DNA of 64,000 nt from Roseiarcus sp963782255. GTDB lineage: Bacteria; Pseudomonadota; Alphaproteobacteria; Rhizobiales; Beijerinckiaceae. The position numbers and the translations under genes are program-made. Shown one piece after another: positions 25,873 through 34,050 of this stretch (its first letter is position 1; the number at the start of each line of letters is the position of its first letter). Below the pieces are notes generated by a model, which did no database searches, had not been told where the DNA came from, and saw only the letters and a list, made by a program, of their open reading frames with translations. Where the stretch lies: contig CAWAIS010000001.1 in the NCBI GenBank assembly GCA_963782255.1, positions 4,650,001-4,714,000 on the forward strand, written 5' to 3'.

Positions 25873-28071
25873 ATGTGGAAGCTGACACTCTTGCGGGTGG
25901 TCGGCGGCTCCCTGCTGTTTCCTTTGGCGACCGTGGGATTGGCCGCGGTCATCTTCGCTGTCGACTTGATGACGCCGCCCGACGTCACAGTGGCGGTGTT
26001 GTACATGGCGGTCGTGCTGACGGCTGCCCGCTTCTGCAGGACGCGCGCCATTGCGCTCACCGCAGCCGGATGCGCGTTCTTGACTCTTTTGGCGTATTTC
26101 TACGGAAGGGAAACACCGGCCAACGCAGTCATCAGCATCGCCGCAATTGCGGCGGCGGCCTTTCACGTCGTCAGGGATCAGTCGGCCGAAGACGCGGCGC
26201 GCCGCAGCGAAACGGACTGGCGCGAGATCTTCGAGCACAACCCGCTCATGTATTTCATCGTCGACGCCGCCGGGAAAGTCCTGTCGGTGAACGGGTTTGG
26301 CGCGGCGGAGCTCGGCTATCGCGTCGGCGAGCTCGTCGGACAATCCGTATTCAAGGTCTTTCCCGACTCGGAACAAGAGCGCGTTCGAGCAAATTTCGAA
26401 CTATGCCTGGAAAAGCCCGGTCAGTTGAACACCTGGGAGGTCCAGAAGATCCGCAAGGACGGCACGACGCTGTGGGTAGGCGAAAGCGCCAAGGCTGTCG
26501 AGCGAGCGCACGGCGACGCGGTCGTCCTCATTGCGTGCGAGGACATCACCAAGCGCAAGCGCGCAGAAGAGGCGGCTCGGGAAAGCGCAAAGCGTTTTCG
26601 CGCCTTAATCGAGCACGCCTTCGACGTGGTGCTGCTCCTGGACCGTGATTGCGGCGTCCTTTACGCCAGCCCTTCAGTCGAGCGTGTGCTGGGGTATGCG
26701 CCGAGAGAACTGGTCGGCCGCAACGGTCTCGATCTTGTCCATCCCGACCAACTCGAAGACGCCAGGAACCAATTCGGCACAGCATTGATCAGCGAGGACA
26801 ATGTCTTCACCAGCGAGCGGCTCATTCAACATAAGTACGGAGCGTGGCTCTGGACCGAGAACACGATGACGAATTTGCTCGGGGAGCCGAGCGTGCGCGG
26901 CTTCGTCGTGAACCTCCGGGATATCACCGGCCGCAAGCACGCGGAGAAGGCGCTCCGCGAGAGCGAACAGCGGTTTCGTGACTATACCGAGACGGCTTCC
27001 GACTGGTTCTGGGAGAGTGGACCAGATCATCAATTCACCGTCAGTTCGCACAACTCTCCGTTTCGCGAAGTCGGGATCGGCGCGACACGTTGGGAGCTGG
27101 CCGCCGACTTCAATGAAGAACCCGAGAAGTGGCGCGCCCATTGTGCAACTCTCGACGCACACGAGCCGTTTCGCGGCTTCATGTACAAAGCGAGGAACGG
27201 GGATGGATCGACCATCGACCTGTCCGTCAGCGGGAAGCCCGTATTCGACCCGAACGGGCGCTTCCAGGGATACCGCGGCGTCGCCACCGATGTGAGCGAC
27301 ACCGTACGCGCCAATGAGGCCGAGCGCGCTTTGCAGAACGTGCGGTTGGAGCTCGCGCGCGTTTCGCGCATAACAAGCCTCGGAGCACTGACCGCATCCA
27401 TCGCCCACGAAATCAACCAACCGCTCGCTTCAGTTATAATGAATGCTAGTGCCGGTCTGCGGTGGCTAGGCGCGGAACCGCCGAACCTGGAGGAAGCTCG
27501 GCAAGTGCTTGAACGCATCAGAAAGGACGGCGCCCGAGCCGGCGATGTGATCGGCCGTATTCGGGCCTTGGCCAGAAAGACTCCGGTCGAGGTGCACCAG
27601 TTTGACATCAACGAGGCGATCCGCGAAGTGATCGCGCTCACCCGCGGCGAAATAGCCCACAGCGGCGTCACGCTCAGGACTCAGTTCGCCGAGCTCGCGC
27701 CGATCCGTGGCGATAGAGTCCAGCTCGTGCAAGTGATCCTCAATCTGATCCTCAACGCCATCGAGGCCATGGGCGGCAACGAACCGCGAGATCTGCTGAT
27801 CGAGACCCGGGAAAACCACGGACGGAATATTCTCGTCTCGGTATCCGATTCGGGCTCCGGCCTCGATCCGGCGACCGTCGATCGGATTTTTGAGCCTTTC
27901 TACTCGACCAAGCAGGGTGGAATGGGAATAGGCTTGTCGATCTGTCGGTCAATCGTCGAGGCGCATGAAGGAAAAATCTGGGCAGAGCAGAACAAGGCGC
28001 GCGGCAGCACGCTTCAGTTCACCCTCCCGGTTGCGAATACGACGGTCGAGGCCTCTGATATCAGCCGATAG
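25873..28071 (+). CDS. PAS-domain sensor histidine kinase (FixL-like)
   Basis: A 732-residue kinase. There are three predicted membrane helices in residues 1-100, then three PAS domains (about 115-235, 240-365, 370-490). The HisKA dimerisation helix has SIAHEINQPLASVIMNASAG with the phosphorylated His. The ATPase domain has NLILNAIEAM, DSGSGLDP and GMGIGLSICRSIVEAHEG. The NQPL-containing H box marks the FixL/TodS-like group. GGAGGAGACGTC precedes the ATG. It is divergent from the GH51 gene; the broken fixJ-type regulator 3 kb away is a candidate partner. No FixL heme-pocket signature is evident. Confidence 0.9.
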   Translation: MWKLTLLRVVGGSLLFPLATVGLAAVIFAVDLMTPPDVTVAVLYMAVVLTAARFCRTRAIALTAAGCAFLTLLAYFYGRETPANAVISIAAIAAAAFHVVRDQSAEDAARRSETDWREIFEHNPLMYFIVDAAGKVLSVNGFGAAELGYRVGELVGQSVFKVFPDSEQERVRANFELCLEKPGQLNTWEVQKIRKDGTTLWVGESAKAVERAHGDAVVLIACEDITKRKRAEEAARESAKRFRALIEHAFDVVLLLDRDCGVLYASPSVERVLGYAPRELVGRNGLDLVHPDQLEDARNQFGTALISEDNVFTSERLIQHKYGAWLWTENTMTNLLGEPSVRGFVVNLRDITGRKHAEKALRESEQRFRDYTETASDWFWESGPDHQFTVSSHNSPFREVGIGATRWELAADFNEEPEKWRAHCATLDAHEPFRGFMYKARNGDGSTIDLSVSGKPVFDPNGRFQGYRGVATDVSDTVRANEAERALQNVRLELARVSRITSLGALTASIAHEINQPLASVIMNASAGLRWLGAEPPNLEEARQVLERIRKDGARAGDVIGRIRALARKTPVEVHQFDINEAIREVIALTRGEIAHSGVTLRTQFAELAPIRGDRVQLVQVILNLILNAIEAMGGNEPRDLLIETRENHGRNILVSVSDSGSGLDPATVDRIFEPFYSTKQGGMGIGLSICRSIVEAHEGKIWAEQNKARGSTLQFTLPVANTTVEASDISR

Positions 28072-28160
28072 GATATGAGCGCGTTTTGCCCGCAGTGCAA
28101 GGGATTTCCGCCGATTTGCGCTATCGGACGCCATCGGAAGAATACCGGCGACGCCCTTAA

Positions 28161-28213
28161 ATCTTCGACTGTTAATCGAATGGTCGCAGGTTCGAGGCCT
28201 GCTCGGGGAGCCA
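28161..28213 (+). other. tRNA-Asn 3' fragment (attachment-site-like scar)
   Basis: These 53 bases match the 3' two thirds of a tRNA-Asn. There is an anticodon arm TTCGA-CTGTTAA-TCGAA with anticodon GTT, a T arm GCAGG-TTCGAGG-CCTGC, then TCGGGGAGCCA ending in an encoded CCA. The D arm and the 5' acceptor strand are missing, so it cannot be a working tRNA. Integrases often use the 3' part of a tRNA gene as attachment site and leave such a copy at the far end of an island. It lies just outside the eCIS block. Confidence 0.8.
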
Positions 28214-28227
28214 TATCGGTTAGCGGG

Positions 28228-28860
28228 CTAGGCGGCGAGCGTTGCGCGAGCCCTTGCTCGGCGGCGGCCCGCGAGGCCGAGGCCGGCGAAGCCAAGCAGA
28301 ACCATCGCCCACGTCGAGGGTTCAGGAACAGCGGCGGAAATCTCCGAGAACAACTCGGAGCCGATAGACCCGACGGACCCGGCGTTATACTCCAATGCCG
28401 TCGACGGACCGTCGTTCTCGTCCCAATAGGCGGGATCGCCATTGGTCGCCACCGCGTTTTGCAACGTCAGGTAATACGCGCCAGCCGCCAGGGTCGTCGG
28501 CGGAATCGAGAAGCTGTAAGTATAGAGATCGAAACCGTAGCTTTGGCCAAAGTACGGGCCGGTCGTCACCGCGGCGGTCCCATCGTCGGCGAAGCTGCTG
28601 GGGGCCGCCGCAATCCCCCAGTCCACAGAAGTGATCACGTCGCCAGGAAGGGTCCAGCCCCCGAAGATGACGCCCGTCAAAGTCGCGGCCGTCGCCAACG
28701 TGAACAAATCTTCGACCTCGTAGCCATTATTGATTGTCCATGCGTTTATAGCGCCATTTATCGGACCGTTGGTGTACAAGACCGTCGCCGACGCCAGAGA
28801 AGCGCTGCCCGCCACGCTCGCGGCGACTGCAATCCGAAGAGCCGCTCGCGCAACTTTCAT
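28228..28860 (-). CDS. PEP-CTERM sorting domain exported protein
   Basis: A 210-residue protein with an N-terminal signal peptide (LRIAVAASVAGSASLASA) and a C-terminal PEP-CTERM tail: VPEPSTWAM, a hydrophobic helix and RRRARARA. Such tails are processed by an exosortase (EpsH family), which is not in this window. The mature part has no cysteine and is rich in Gly, Ala, Thr and Tyr, typical of surface or exopolysaccharide-associated PEP-CTERM proteins. The ATG at 28860 starts the signal peptide directly. Three 10-bp direct repeats lie 60-90 bp upstream. Confidence 0.88.
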   Translation of the reverse strand: MKVARAALRIAVAASVAGSASLASATVLYTNGPINGAINAWTINNGYEVEDLFTLATAATLTGVIFGGWTLPGDVITSVDWGIAAAPSSFADDGTAAVTTGPYFGQSYGFDLYTYSFSIPPTTLAAGAYYLTLQNAVATNGDPAYWDENDGPSTALEYNAGSVGSIGSELFSEISAAVPEPSTWAMVLLGFAGLGLAGRRRARARATLAA

Positions 28861-28920
28861 CTGACGTCCCCATCGAAATCGTTGCCCACCAGCCGGATGG
28901 CTAAGGGCAGACAATGTTAA

Positions 28921-28950
28921 CAAAATGGCGCAAAATGGCACAAAATGTCA
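28921..28950. repeat. Three 10-bp tandem repeats upstream of the PEP-CTERM gene
   Basis: CAAAATGGCG, CAAAATGGCA and CAAAATGTCA follow each other with a period of exactly 10 bp, close to one helical turn. The stretch is much more AT-rich than its surroundings and lies 61-90 bp before the PEP-CTERM start codon, where an activator or repressor would bind. Confidence 0.6.
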
Positions 28951-29182
28951 ATGCCGACAGGAGGATGAGGGAGGGTAATGGTTAACGCAACCGTCGGAGC
29001 GCGCTGGTCTGAAACCGAGGGCGTTCGAGCGCGGCGCATAGCGCGCGAATCCGCCGGCCGGCCCGGCGAGGGACGTCCCGGCGACACCGCGTGCGCGCCG
29101 AACCGCTTTATTCGCGCCGAACCGCTTTATTAGCGCGTCGCGCCAATAGAGAGTCGGCGTAAAGCCGGAAGCCGTCAGGCAA
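28951..29182. other. Intergenic region between PEP-CTERM gene and eCIS block
   Basis: No supported gene. It contains an exact 19-bp tandem duplication (CGCGCCGAACCGCTTTATT at 29094-29112 and 29113-29131). No hairpin with a T tract that would clearly end the long minus-strand eCIS transcript was seen. Confidence 0.45.
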
Positions 29183-29401
29183 TCATCCGGCGGGGCCTGC
29201 GCCAATGGCCGCGCCAGCGGCTTCGCCGCCCGTTTTGGCCTCTGCGGAGAGCTCCTCCAACACTTGGATAGCCCCGCTGATGCGCAACATCGTGTCCCGG
29301 ACCTGGGTCATCTCAGCTTCCAACTCGCGCAGACGGTTCTGCCCCGCTTCGAACTCCTTCTTCAGCGACATAAGCCTCAACGACACTTGCTCTATCTGCA
29401 T
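29183..29401 (-). CDS. Small coiled-coil protein at the end of the eCIS cluster
   Basis: 72 residues. Residues 3-56 form one amphipathic coiled coil rich in Glu, Leu, Lys and Arg (SLKKEFEAGQNRLRELEAEM), followed by a flexible Gly/Ala-rich tail. It is the last gene of the eCIS block, about 60 bp after the fibre-associated protein, on the same strand. It could trimerise with fibre proteins or act as a small assembly factor; no family is recognised. Confidence 0.55.
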   Translation of the reverse strand: MQIEQVSLRLMSLKKEFEAGQNRLRELEAEMTQVRDTMLRISGAIQVLEELSAEAKTGGEAAGAAIGAGPAG

Positions 29402-29460
29402 TCTTGTCCCTCTAAAAGCCGCCGGCCGTGCAGCGGCGACCCGGACCGCGCGTATTGATT

Positions 29461-30024
29461 TTACGGAAGGGTGACCAGCACCGGGATCGTGCCCTTTCCG
29501 GTCTTCAACGATCCGAGAGCCTTGCCAAGCAGGGCGCCGGCGGCCTTCGAGGAATCGTCCACTTTCTGAGCGTGGCCTTTGGTGGCGCTAGTCGTCAGCA
29601 AATCGCCGGGCTTTATCGGCGCGACATCGGCGTCCACCTTGCAGACAACGCAAATGCCGCCGGCCGTCAAATGGCCCATCTGGCCAGGCGCAATCCTGGT
29701 TCGATCCAGCTTCTCGAGCTCTTTGAGCGTGAAAGCCTGGGTCGCGCCGACTTTTTCTCGACTGCGCCCGCGGCCGCTTTTGCCCGGCGCCGCCCCGGCC
29801 TTCGGATTCGCTTCGGCCTCCTGCCCCGCGTCGGGTTTATGCTCGGCGTAAAGGTCGTACACGACGCCGCAGACCGAGACGTCATAAATGCGCTGCGCGA
29901 GGTCGACATCAACCGCAGGGATCTCTTCCCGGCCCTGCATGTCCGGTTGTCGCGGAGCAATCACGACCACGTCGCCGCGTTCCAACACCTCTCCCGCCTT
30001 GTTCACGAACTGCAGCAAACTCAT
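29461..30024 (-). CDS. Fibre-associated protein of the eCIS
   Basis: 187 residues. The C-terminal half has a segment seen in phage tail-fibre and baseplate-associated proteins (DVAPIKPGDLLTTSATKGHAQKV, then AAGALLGKALGSLKTGKGTI). In those proteins this fold is a small beta-rich capsid or fibre head domain. The middle (residues 75-100) is a charged Gly/Lys/Arg linker. It follows the fibre gene by 14 bp and is probably made with it. The exact role is unknown; a fibre tip, a chaperone or an adaptor are all possible. Confidence 0.6.
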   Translation of the reverse strand: MSLLQFVNKAGEVLERGDVVVIAPRQPDMQGREEIPAVDVDLAQRIYDVSVCGVVYDLYAEHKPDAGQEAEANPKAGAAPGKSGRGRSREKVGATQAFTLKELEKLDRTRIAPGQMGHLTAGGICVVCKVDADVAPIKPGDLLTTSATKGHAQKVDDSSKAAGALLGKALGSLKTGKGTIPVLVTLP

Positions 30025-30038
30025 CGCTGTCCTCCCCC

Positions 30039-31817
30039 TCAGAACGGCATTTCCAGGACGGTGACGTTGAACCAGTCATTAACGTCTGTGATCGTCTCGG
30101 CAATGACCGTCAGAGCAATGGTGTGATTGCCGGCCGCAACATTGGCCTGCACATGGATGTTGGTCGTAAAAACCTTATGGCTCTGTGACTCGTTGGTCCA
30201 TGTGCGGGTGGTCGAAACGACGACGTTGTCGAGCAGCAGATTCATGCCGAGGTTGCCACCGCCGTCGCGCCGGCCCGTCCCGGAATAAATGATCACCAGC
30301 GTGCCGCCGCCCGAAGAGAAGCCGACGGACTTGGGCAATGGCCCTTGAACTTGGTTCATCACCTGGGTCGCCCGCCACATGCTGCTGGAAAGTTTGCCGT
30401 CGGGGCGGATTGTCAAACGTGGCTGCGGCGTGAGCGCCGCATCCGCGGCGCCCGCCTTGGCGGCGTTCACGTAGAAATTCATCGTGCCGTCGCCCTGGTT
30501 GACATCGATATTGCCAGCCCAACCAGGCGAAATGGCCTTCCACCCTCCACTGAAATAGCAGTTGAAGCCGACATTCGGGTAACTGGCGACCAGTGACATG
30601 CCCTGACCGCCGCTGCCGAACAGCGCAACGGTATTGCCCACCATGCCGTCCACTTGGAGCTTGGCTTTGGAGGGATTATTCACCCCTATGCCGACATAGC
30701 CTGCGCTGGTGAGGCGCATGGATTCCACCAGGGGATTGTTCTGGGCTCCCGGCTTCTTTGACGAAAACACCAAGTGGGCGGAACCCTGGCCGTCATCAAC
30801 GCCCTGAATTCGGGATGCCGGAGCATTCGCCCCTGTATCGTAGCCCGAAAAATCGATGGCGGCAGAGGCCCCTGCGCTACCGCCCCCATTCATCAGTGTG
30901 ATGTTGGGGCCGAGCTGCCCTGGGGCATCCTTACGGATATGGAGTTGGCTGATGGGAGCAGGAGTGCCGACGCCAACATTTCCGGTATTCGCCTGGACCA
31001 CGAGTCGCGTCACGTTGTTGGTGCGGATCTGCAGATCGCTCGCCGTCATGGCCGAGAGAATCGCTGTGCTGTCCACTCCCAGCAAGACCTCGTGGTTCGC
31101 ATTCTTGACGTTGGCATAGACGCCTGAGGCGGCAGCGCCGCTGATGGTGAGGTTGCGATTCGCCGCGACGGGGCCGATCCCCACGCTGCCGCTCACTGAC
31201 AGCCCGGCGTTGGCGAAAGCGGCCTGGTTGGCGGCGCTGCAGCTGAGCACCGGCCAATTGGGTTGAGCGACGCCATCCTTCTTGAGGGTGAGCGTATTAA
31301 TCGTCAGGTCGCTGCCGAGCACGACTCCGGCCTGCTTGCGGTCCGACCCGTCCACGGCGCCGAGCCCGGTGCTGGTGCGGGGGACCTTGGCCAGGATCAG
31401 GGTCGTGCTCGGATCCAGCGGCGCGTCCTTGGAGAAGCTGAGCTTGGGGAGTTCCGTGATGCGGGTGTTTCCCGGCACACCGGCCTCCGGCGTGCGGTCC
31501 GACTCCTGCTCGTCGTAGGCTATCGTAATGTAGAGCGTCGTGCCGGCCGCAATTCCTCCGAGTTCCAGGTTGGTGTCGCTGGCGAGGACCATTTCCCGCC
31601 CGGCGCTGTCCAGGGCGACGCCGGAACTGACCGTGACGGCGGTGCCGGTGCCGCCGCTTGTCAGGGTGACCTGCAAGCCCTGAACGATGCCCCAGGTATG
31701 CATCGAACTGTTGTGCAGCCGCCGCATGCTGAGATGGTAATTCTGCTCGTCGGAGAAGTCCGGCGCCCGCAAAAATTGATGATCGAAATAGTTCAGGCGC
31801 TTGACTGTGTTTGGCAT
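30039..31817 (-). CDS. eCIS tail fibre / receptor-binding protein
   Basis: A 592-residue beta-rich protein. The N-terminus (LNYFDHQFLRAPDFSDEQNY) is the conserved baseplate-attachment part found in this fibre family. The middle is a series of glycine-rich strands with repeated GVGTPAPISQLHI/GIGVNNPSKAKLQV units, as in trimeric fibres. The C-terminus (residues about 500-592) looks like a beta-sandwich. In Afp/PVC systems the equivalent (Afp13 position) binds the target cell and decides specificity. It lies between the tail-protein-I homologue and a fibre-associated gene. Confidence 0.75.
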   Translation of the reverse strand: MPNTVKRLNYFDHQFLRAPDFSDEQNYHLSMRRLHNSSMHTWGIVQGLQVTLTSGGTGTAVTVSSGVALDSAGREMVLASDTNLELGGIAAGTTLYITIAYDEQESDRTPEAGVPGNTRITELPKLSFSKDAPLDPSTTLILAKVPRTSTGLGAVDGSDRKQAGVVLGSDLTINTLTLKKDGVAQPNWPVLSCSAANQAAFANAGLSVSGSVGIGPVAANRNLTISGAAASGVYANVKNANHEVLLGVDSTAILSAMTASDLQIRTNNVTRLVVQANTGNVGVGTPAPISQLHIRKDAPGQLGPNITLMNGGGSAGASAAIDFSGYDTGANAPASRIQGVDDGQGSAHLVFSSKKPGAQNNPLVESMRLTSAGYVGIGVNNPSKAKLQVDGMVGNTVALFGSGGQGMSLVASYPNVGFNCYFSGGWKAISPGWAGNIDVNQGDGTMNFYVNAAKAGAADAALTPQPRLTIRPDGKLSSSMWRATQVMNQVQGPLPKSVGFSSGGGTLVIIYSGTGRRDGGGNLGMNLLLDNVVVSTTRTWTNESQSHKVFTTNIHVQANVAAGNHTIALTVIAETITDVNDWFNVTVLEMPF

Positions 31818-31870
31818 GCTTCCCTCCCATTTAGGCCGACGCTCGCGTCAAGCGCCTGGCGCCCGTCGAT

Positions 31871-32677
31871 TCAGCCGCTTGCGGCGCCTAGCAACGTGTC
31901 CACGCCGATGCTCGAGTTCACGCCGATCTGCAATTGCAGGGTCTCGACGTCCAGAGTGAAACTCGTGTGCGCGGGCTTCTGCAGTTCGATGAGCGCCGTC
32001 ACCATGTCCTTTTGCTTCTGGAAGCCGAGCGGATCGGAGCTGGTCAGCTTGGCCCGGAAAAAGAACGGCGCGCCACCGCTGAGGAGGGTGTCTTCGCCGA
32101 TGCGCGAGTGAACCCCGAGCTGGAATTCGGCCGTGTCCTCGGAGATCTCGATCGGCGGGCCCCCGGTATAGGTCTGGACAAACTGGATGACCCCGGCCTT
32201 GGTGCCGCGCAGCCGATACAGTTCCGCCGCCGTGGCGATGAACTTCCGCTTATGATCCTCCGTCCAGTCGTCCCGCAGACCGAGCGCGACCCACCCCGCG
32301 AGCCAGGCGAGAAACTCTGACGGCGCGCGCCTGTAATCGGCAACCTTCCCCTGCACGAGCAAATCATCCGGACCCGGATCGAAATAGCGCTCAATTCCAT
32401 CCAGCAGCCGTTCGGAGGTGCCTTCCTCCGACGCGCCGCCGACGATCTCCTCGAAGCCCGGCTGTTGCTGCAGATCCGTCCACTCGGCCGGGCGGGTTTT
32501 TGGCAATCCCAGTAGGATGCTCTCAAACGCCATCAGGAATCGCCCGAGCGGAAGGGGCGCCCGCGGATTTGCCTCATCGTCCGGCGCCTCCTGAAAGATC
32601 GCCGGCAGATACTGCAACAGGCGGCTGACTTGGCCCGTTCGCGGATCGAGCTGCGCAGGATTGATCGCCATGGCCAT
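31871..32677 (-). CDS. Phage tail protein I-like baseplate component
   Basis: A 268-residue protein of the gpI/phage tail-like family seen in eCIS. It starts with SRLLQYLPAIFQE and has the hallmark GWVALGLRDDWTEDHKRKFIATAAELYRLRGTKAG helix pair. These proteins link baseplate wedges to fibres. The C-terminus contains two similar short units (LGVHSRIGEDTLL and IGVNSSIGVDTLL), a small internal duplication. It starts 4 bp after the upstream baseplate gene and precedes the fibre gene. Confidence 0.82.
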   Translation of the reverse strand: MAMAINPAQLDPRTGQVSRLLQYLPAIFQEAPDDEANPRAPLPLGRFLMAFESILLGLPKTRPAEWTDLQQQPGFEEIVGGASEEGTSERLLDGIERYFDPGPDDLLVQGKVADYRRAPSEFLAWLAGWVALGLRDDWTEDHKRKFIATAAELYRLRGTKAGVIQFVQTYTGGPPIEISEDTAEFQLGVHSRIGEDTLLSGGAPFFFRAKLTSSDPLGFQKQKDMVTALIELQKPAHTSFTLDVETLQLQIGVNSSIGVDTLLGAASG

Positions 32678-32680
32678 CGC

Positions 32681-34033
32681 CTAGTTCAGTTGAATCGTGG
32701 TGCGCCAATTCACCACTTTTCCGGCATCGACGTGGATATAGGGACCCCGGCCGGGATCGGTTTTCAGGATGCCGGCCGGTATGCAATCCGCGACGACGGA
32801 CACCGGATCCGCGAGTCCCGCAGCGGCTTTGATTTCGACCGCGATGTTGTCACGCACGAAGATATCGGTCGGGAGGTCGGCCGCGGGTCCCGGTCCATCG
32901 AGGCCGGGGTGAAACATGCGCCTGACAGTCGTTTTGATCACGCGCTTCACCGTGTCCGGGTCCGCATTGGCTGGGGCTCGCGCCGAAACGGAAAGGTTCA
33001 CCGTCACGAAAGCGGCGCTCGCGGCGATCACGATATCGGCGCGCTCGAAGACCGGCAGGTGATGCTCCTCAACCGCCAGCCCGATGAAGTCGCCGTCCGC
33101 GTGCCAGATGGGACTTGCCACGACACACTTGTCGTCGCCCGGCGCGCAGCGGCTATCCAGCATGACGTCGGCGATGAAATCGAGTCCCGCGATCTTCTCC
33201 AGGGCGCCGTAAATGTCGGATGCGAACACGTCGCGACCGAACGGCCATCCTCCGCCGCTCGCGGACGGGAGCGGGTTGAGCAAGCCGGCGAGGCAGGGGT
33301 TGATGGCGTCGGTCAGGTCCTCTTCCACGGCGTCGGCGTTCCGTCCGATCAGCAATTGCGCGGAGACGTGGACGTAGAAAGGCCCGACGACGTGGAGCTT
33401 GGTGGTGAGCATTCGCCGCTCGTCGAGGAAGGTGAGCAAGGCGCTCATCTGGGCCTGGCTCGGCTGAGGGTCCGTGGCATCGCCGGCGGACGCCGGAACA
33501 GTCGGCGGCGTCGGATTGGGTGTTTCCGCCGCAGGAACAATCACCACGCTGACATGCTCTGGCCTTAGCGCCAATCGGTCGGTTTCCATCCCCGCCTCGA
33601 GGTCCCTTTGCGGCACGCAATGGGCTCGCGCGACCAGGTTCACGGACGCCAGGCTCGGGGATGCCGTCGACGCGTCGATCAACCAGGCATTGAAGCTTTC
33701 GGTGGAAAGAAACTCATAATCGTCCTTTGTGACAGCGCGATAGCGTTCGCGGATGCCGAGAACCGCGTTGCGCGTCTCGTCGCCAAGGTCCCCCGTCTCC
33801 CAAGCGGGAGCGTTCAACAGCTTGAGGAACTTGCGCGTGTTGTCGTCGGTGACGCGGTTGAGCCGGTACAGCAACATGTCGGTGAGATACGCAAACAACT
33901 CGACCAGCGTGATCCCCGGATCGGACGGGTTGTGGTTGGTCCAGTCCGGCGCATCGGTCGGGATGCGCGCCAACGCCTCGGCCACGAGATCGTTGTAGCG
34001 GCGGTCATCCAGATCGGGCAGTTGCAGCGGCAT
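32681..34033 (-). CDS. gpJ-like baseplate wedge protein (smaller)
   Basis: 450 residues. The N-terminus (LPDLDDRRYNDLVAEALARIP, then DWTNHNPSDPGITLVELFAYLTDMLLYRLNRV) is diagnostic of the baseplate assembly family equivalent to Afp11/Afp12 and T4 gp6. These proteins form the ring of wedges that holds the spike and triggers sheath contraction. The C-terminal half repeats the J-type fold (VSVVIVPA, PADLPTDIFVRDNI). It is 17 bp downstream of the larger wedge gene in the same operon. Confidence 0.88.
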   Translation of the reverse strand: MPLQLPDLDDRRYNDLVAEALARIPTDAPDWTNHNPSDPGITLVELFAYLTDMLLYRLNRVTDDNTRKFLKLLNAPAWETGDLGDETRNAVLGIRERYRAVTKDDYEFLSTESFNAWLIDASTASPSLASVNLVARAHCVPQRDLEAGMETDRLALRPEHVSVVIVPAAETPNPTPPTVPASAGDATDPQPSQAQMSALLTFLDERRMLTTKLHVVGPFYVHVSAQLLIGRNADAVEEDLTDAINPCLAGLLNPLPSASGGGWPFGRDVFASDIYGALEKIAGLDFIADVMLDSRCAPGDDKCVVASPIWHADGDFIGLAVEEHHLPVFERADIVIAASAAFVTVNLSVSARAPANADPDTVKRVIKTTVRRMFHPGLDGPGPAADLPTDIFVRDNIAVEIKAAAGLADPVSVVADCIPAGILKTDPGRGPYIHVDAGKVVNWRTTIQLN

Positions 34034-34050
34034 GAGACTTTCCTGATTTC

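Noticed and set aside
28100..28213. A complete tRNA gene
   Set aside because: The anticodon arm, T arm and CCA are clear, but no D arm or 5' acceptor strand complementary to TCGGGGA lies upstream; only a fragment is present.
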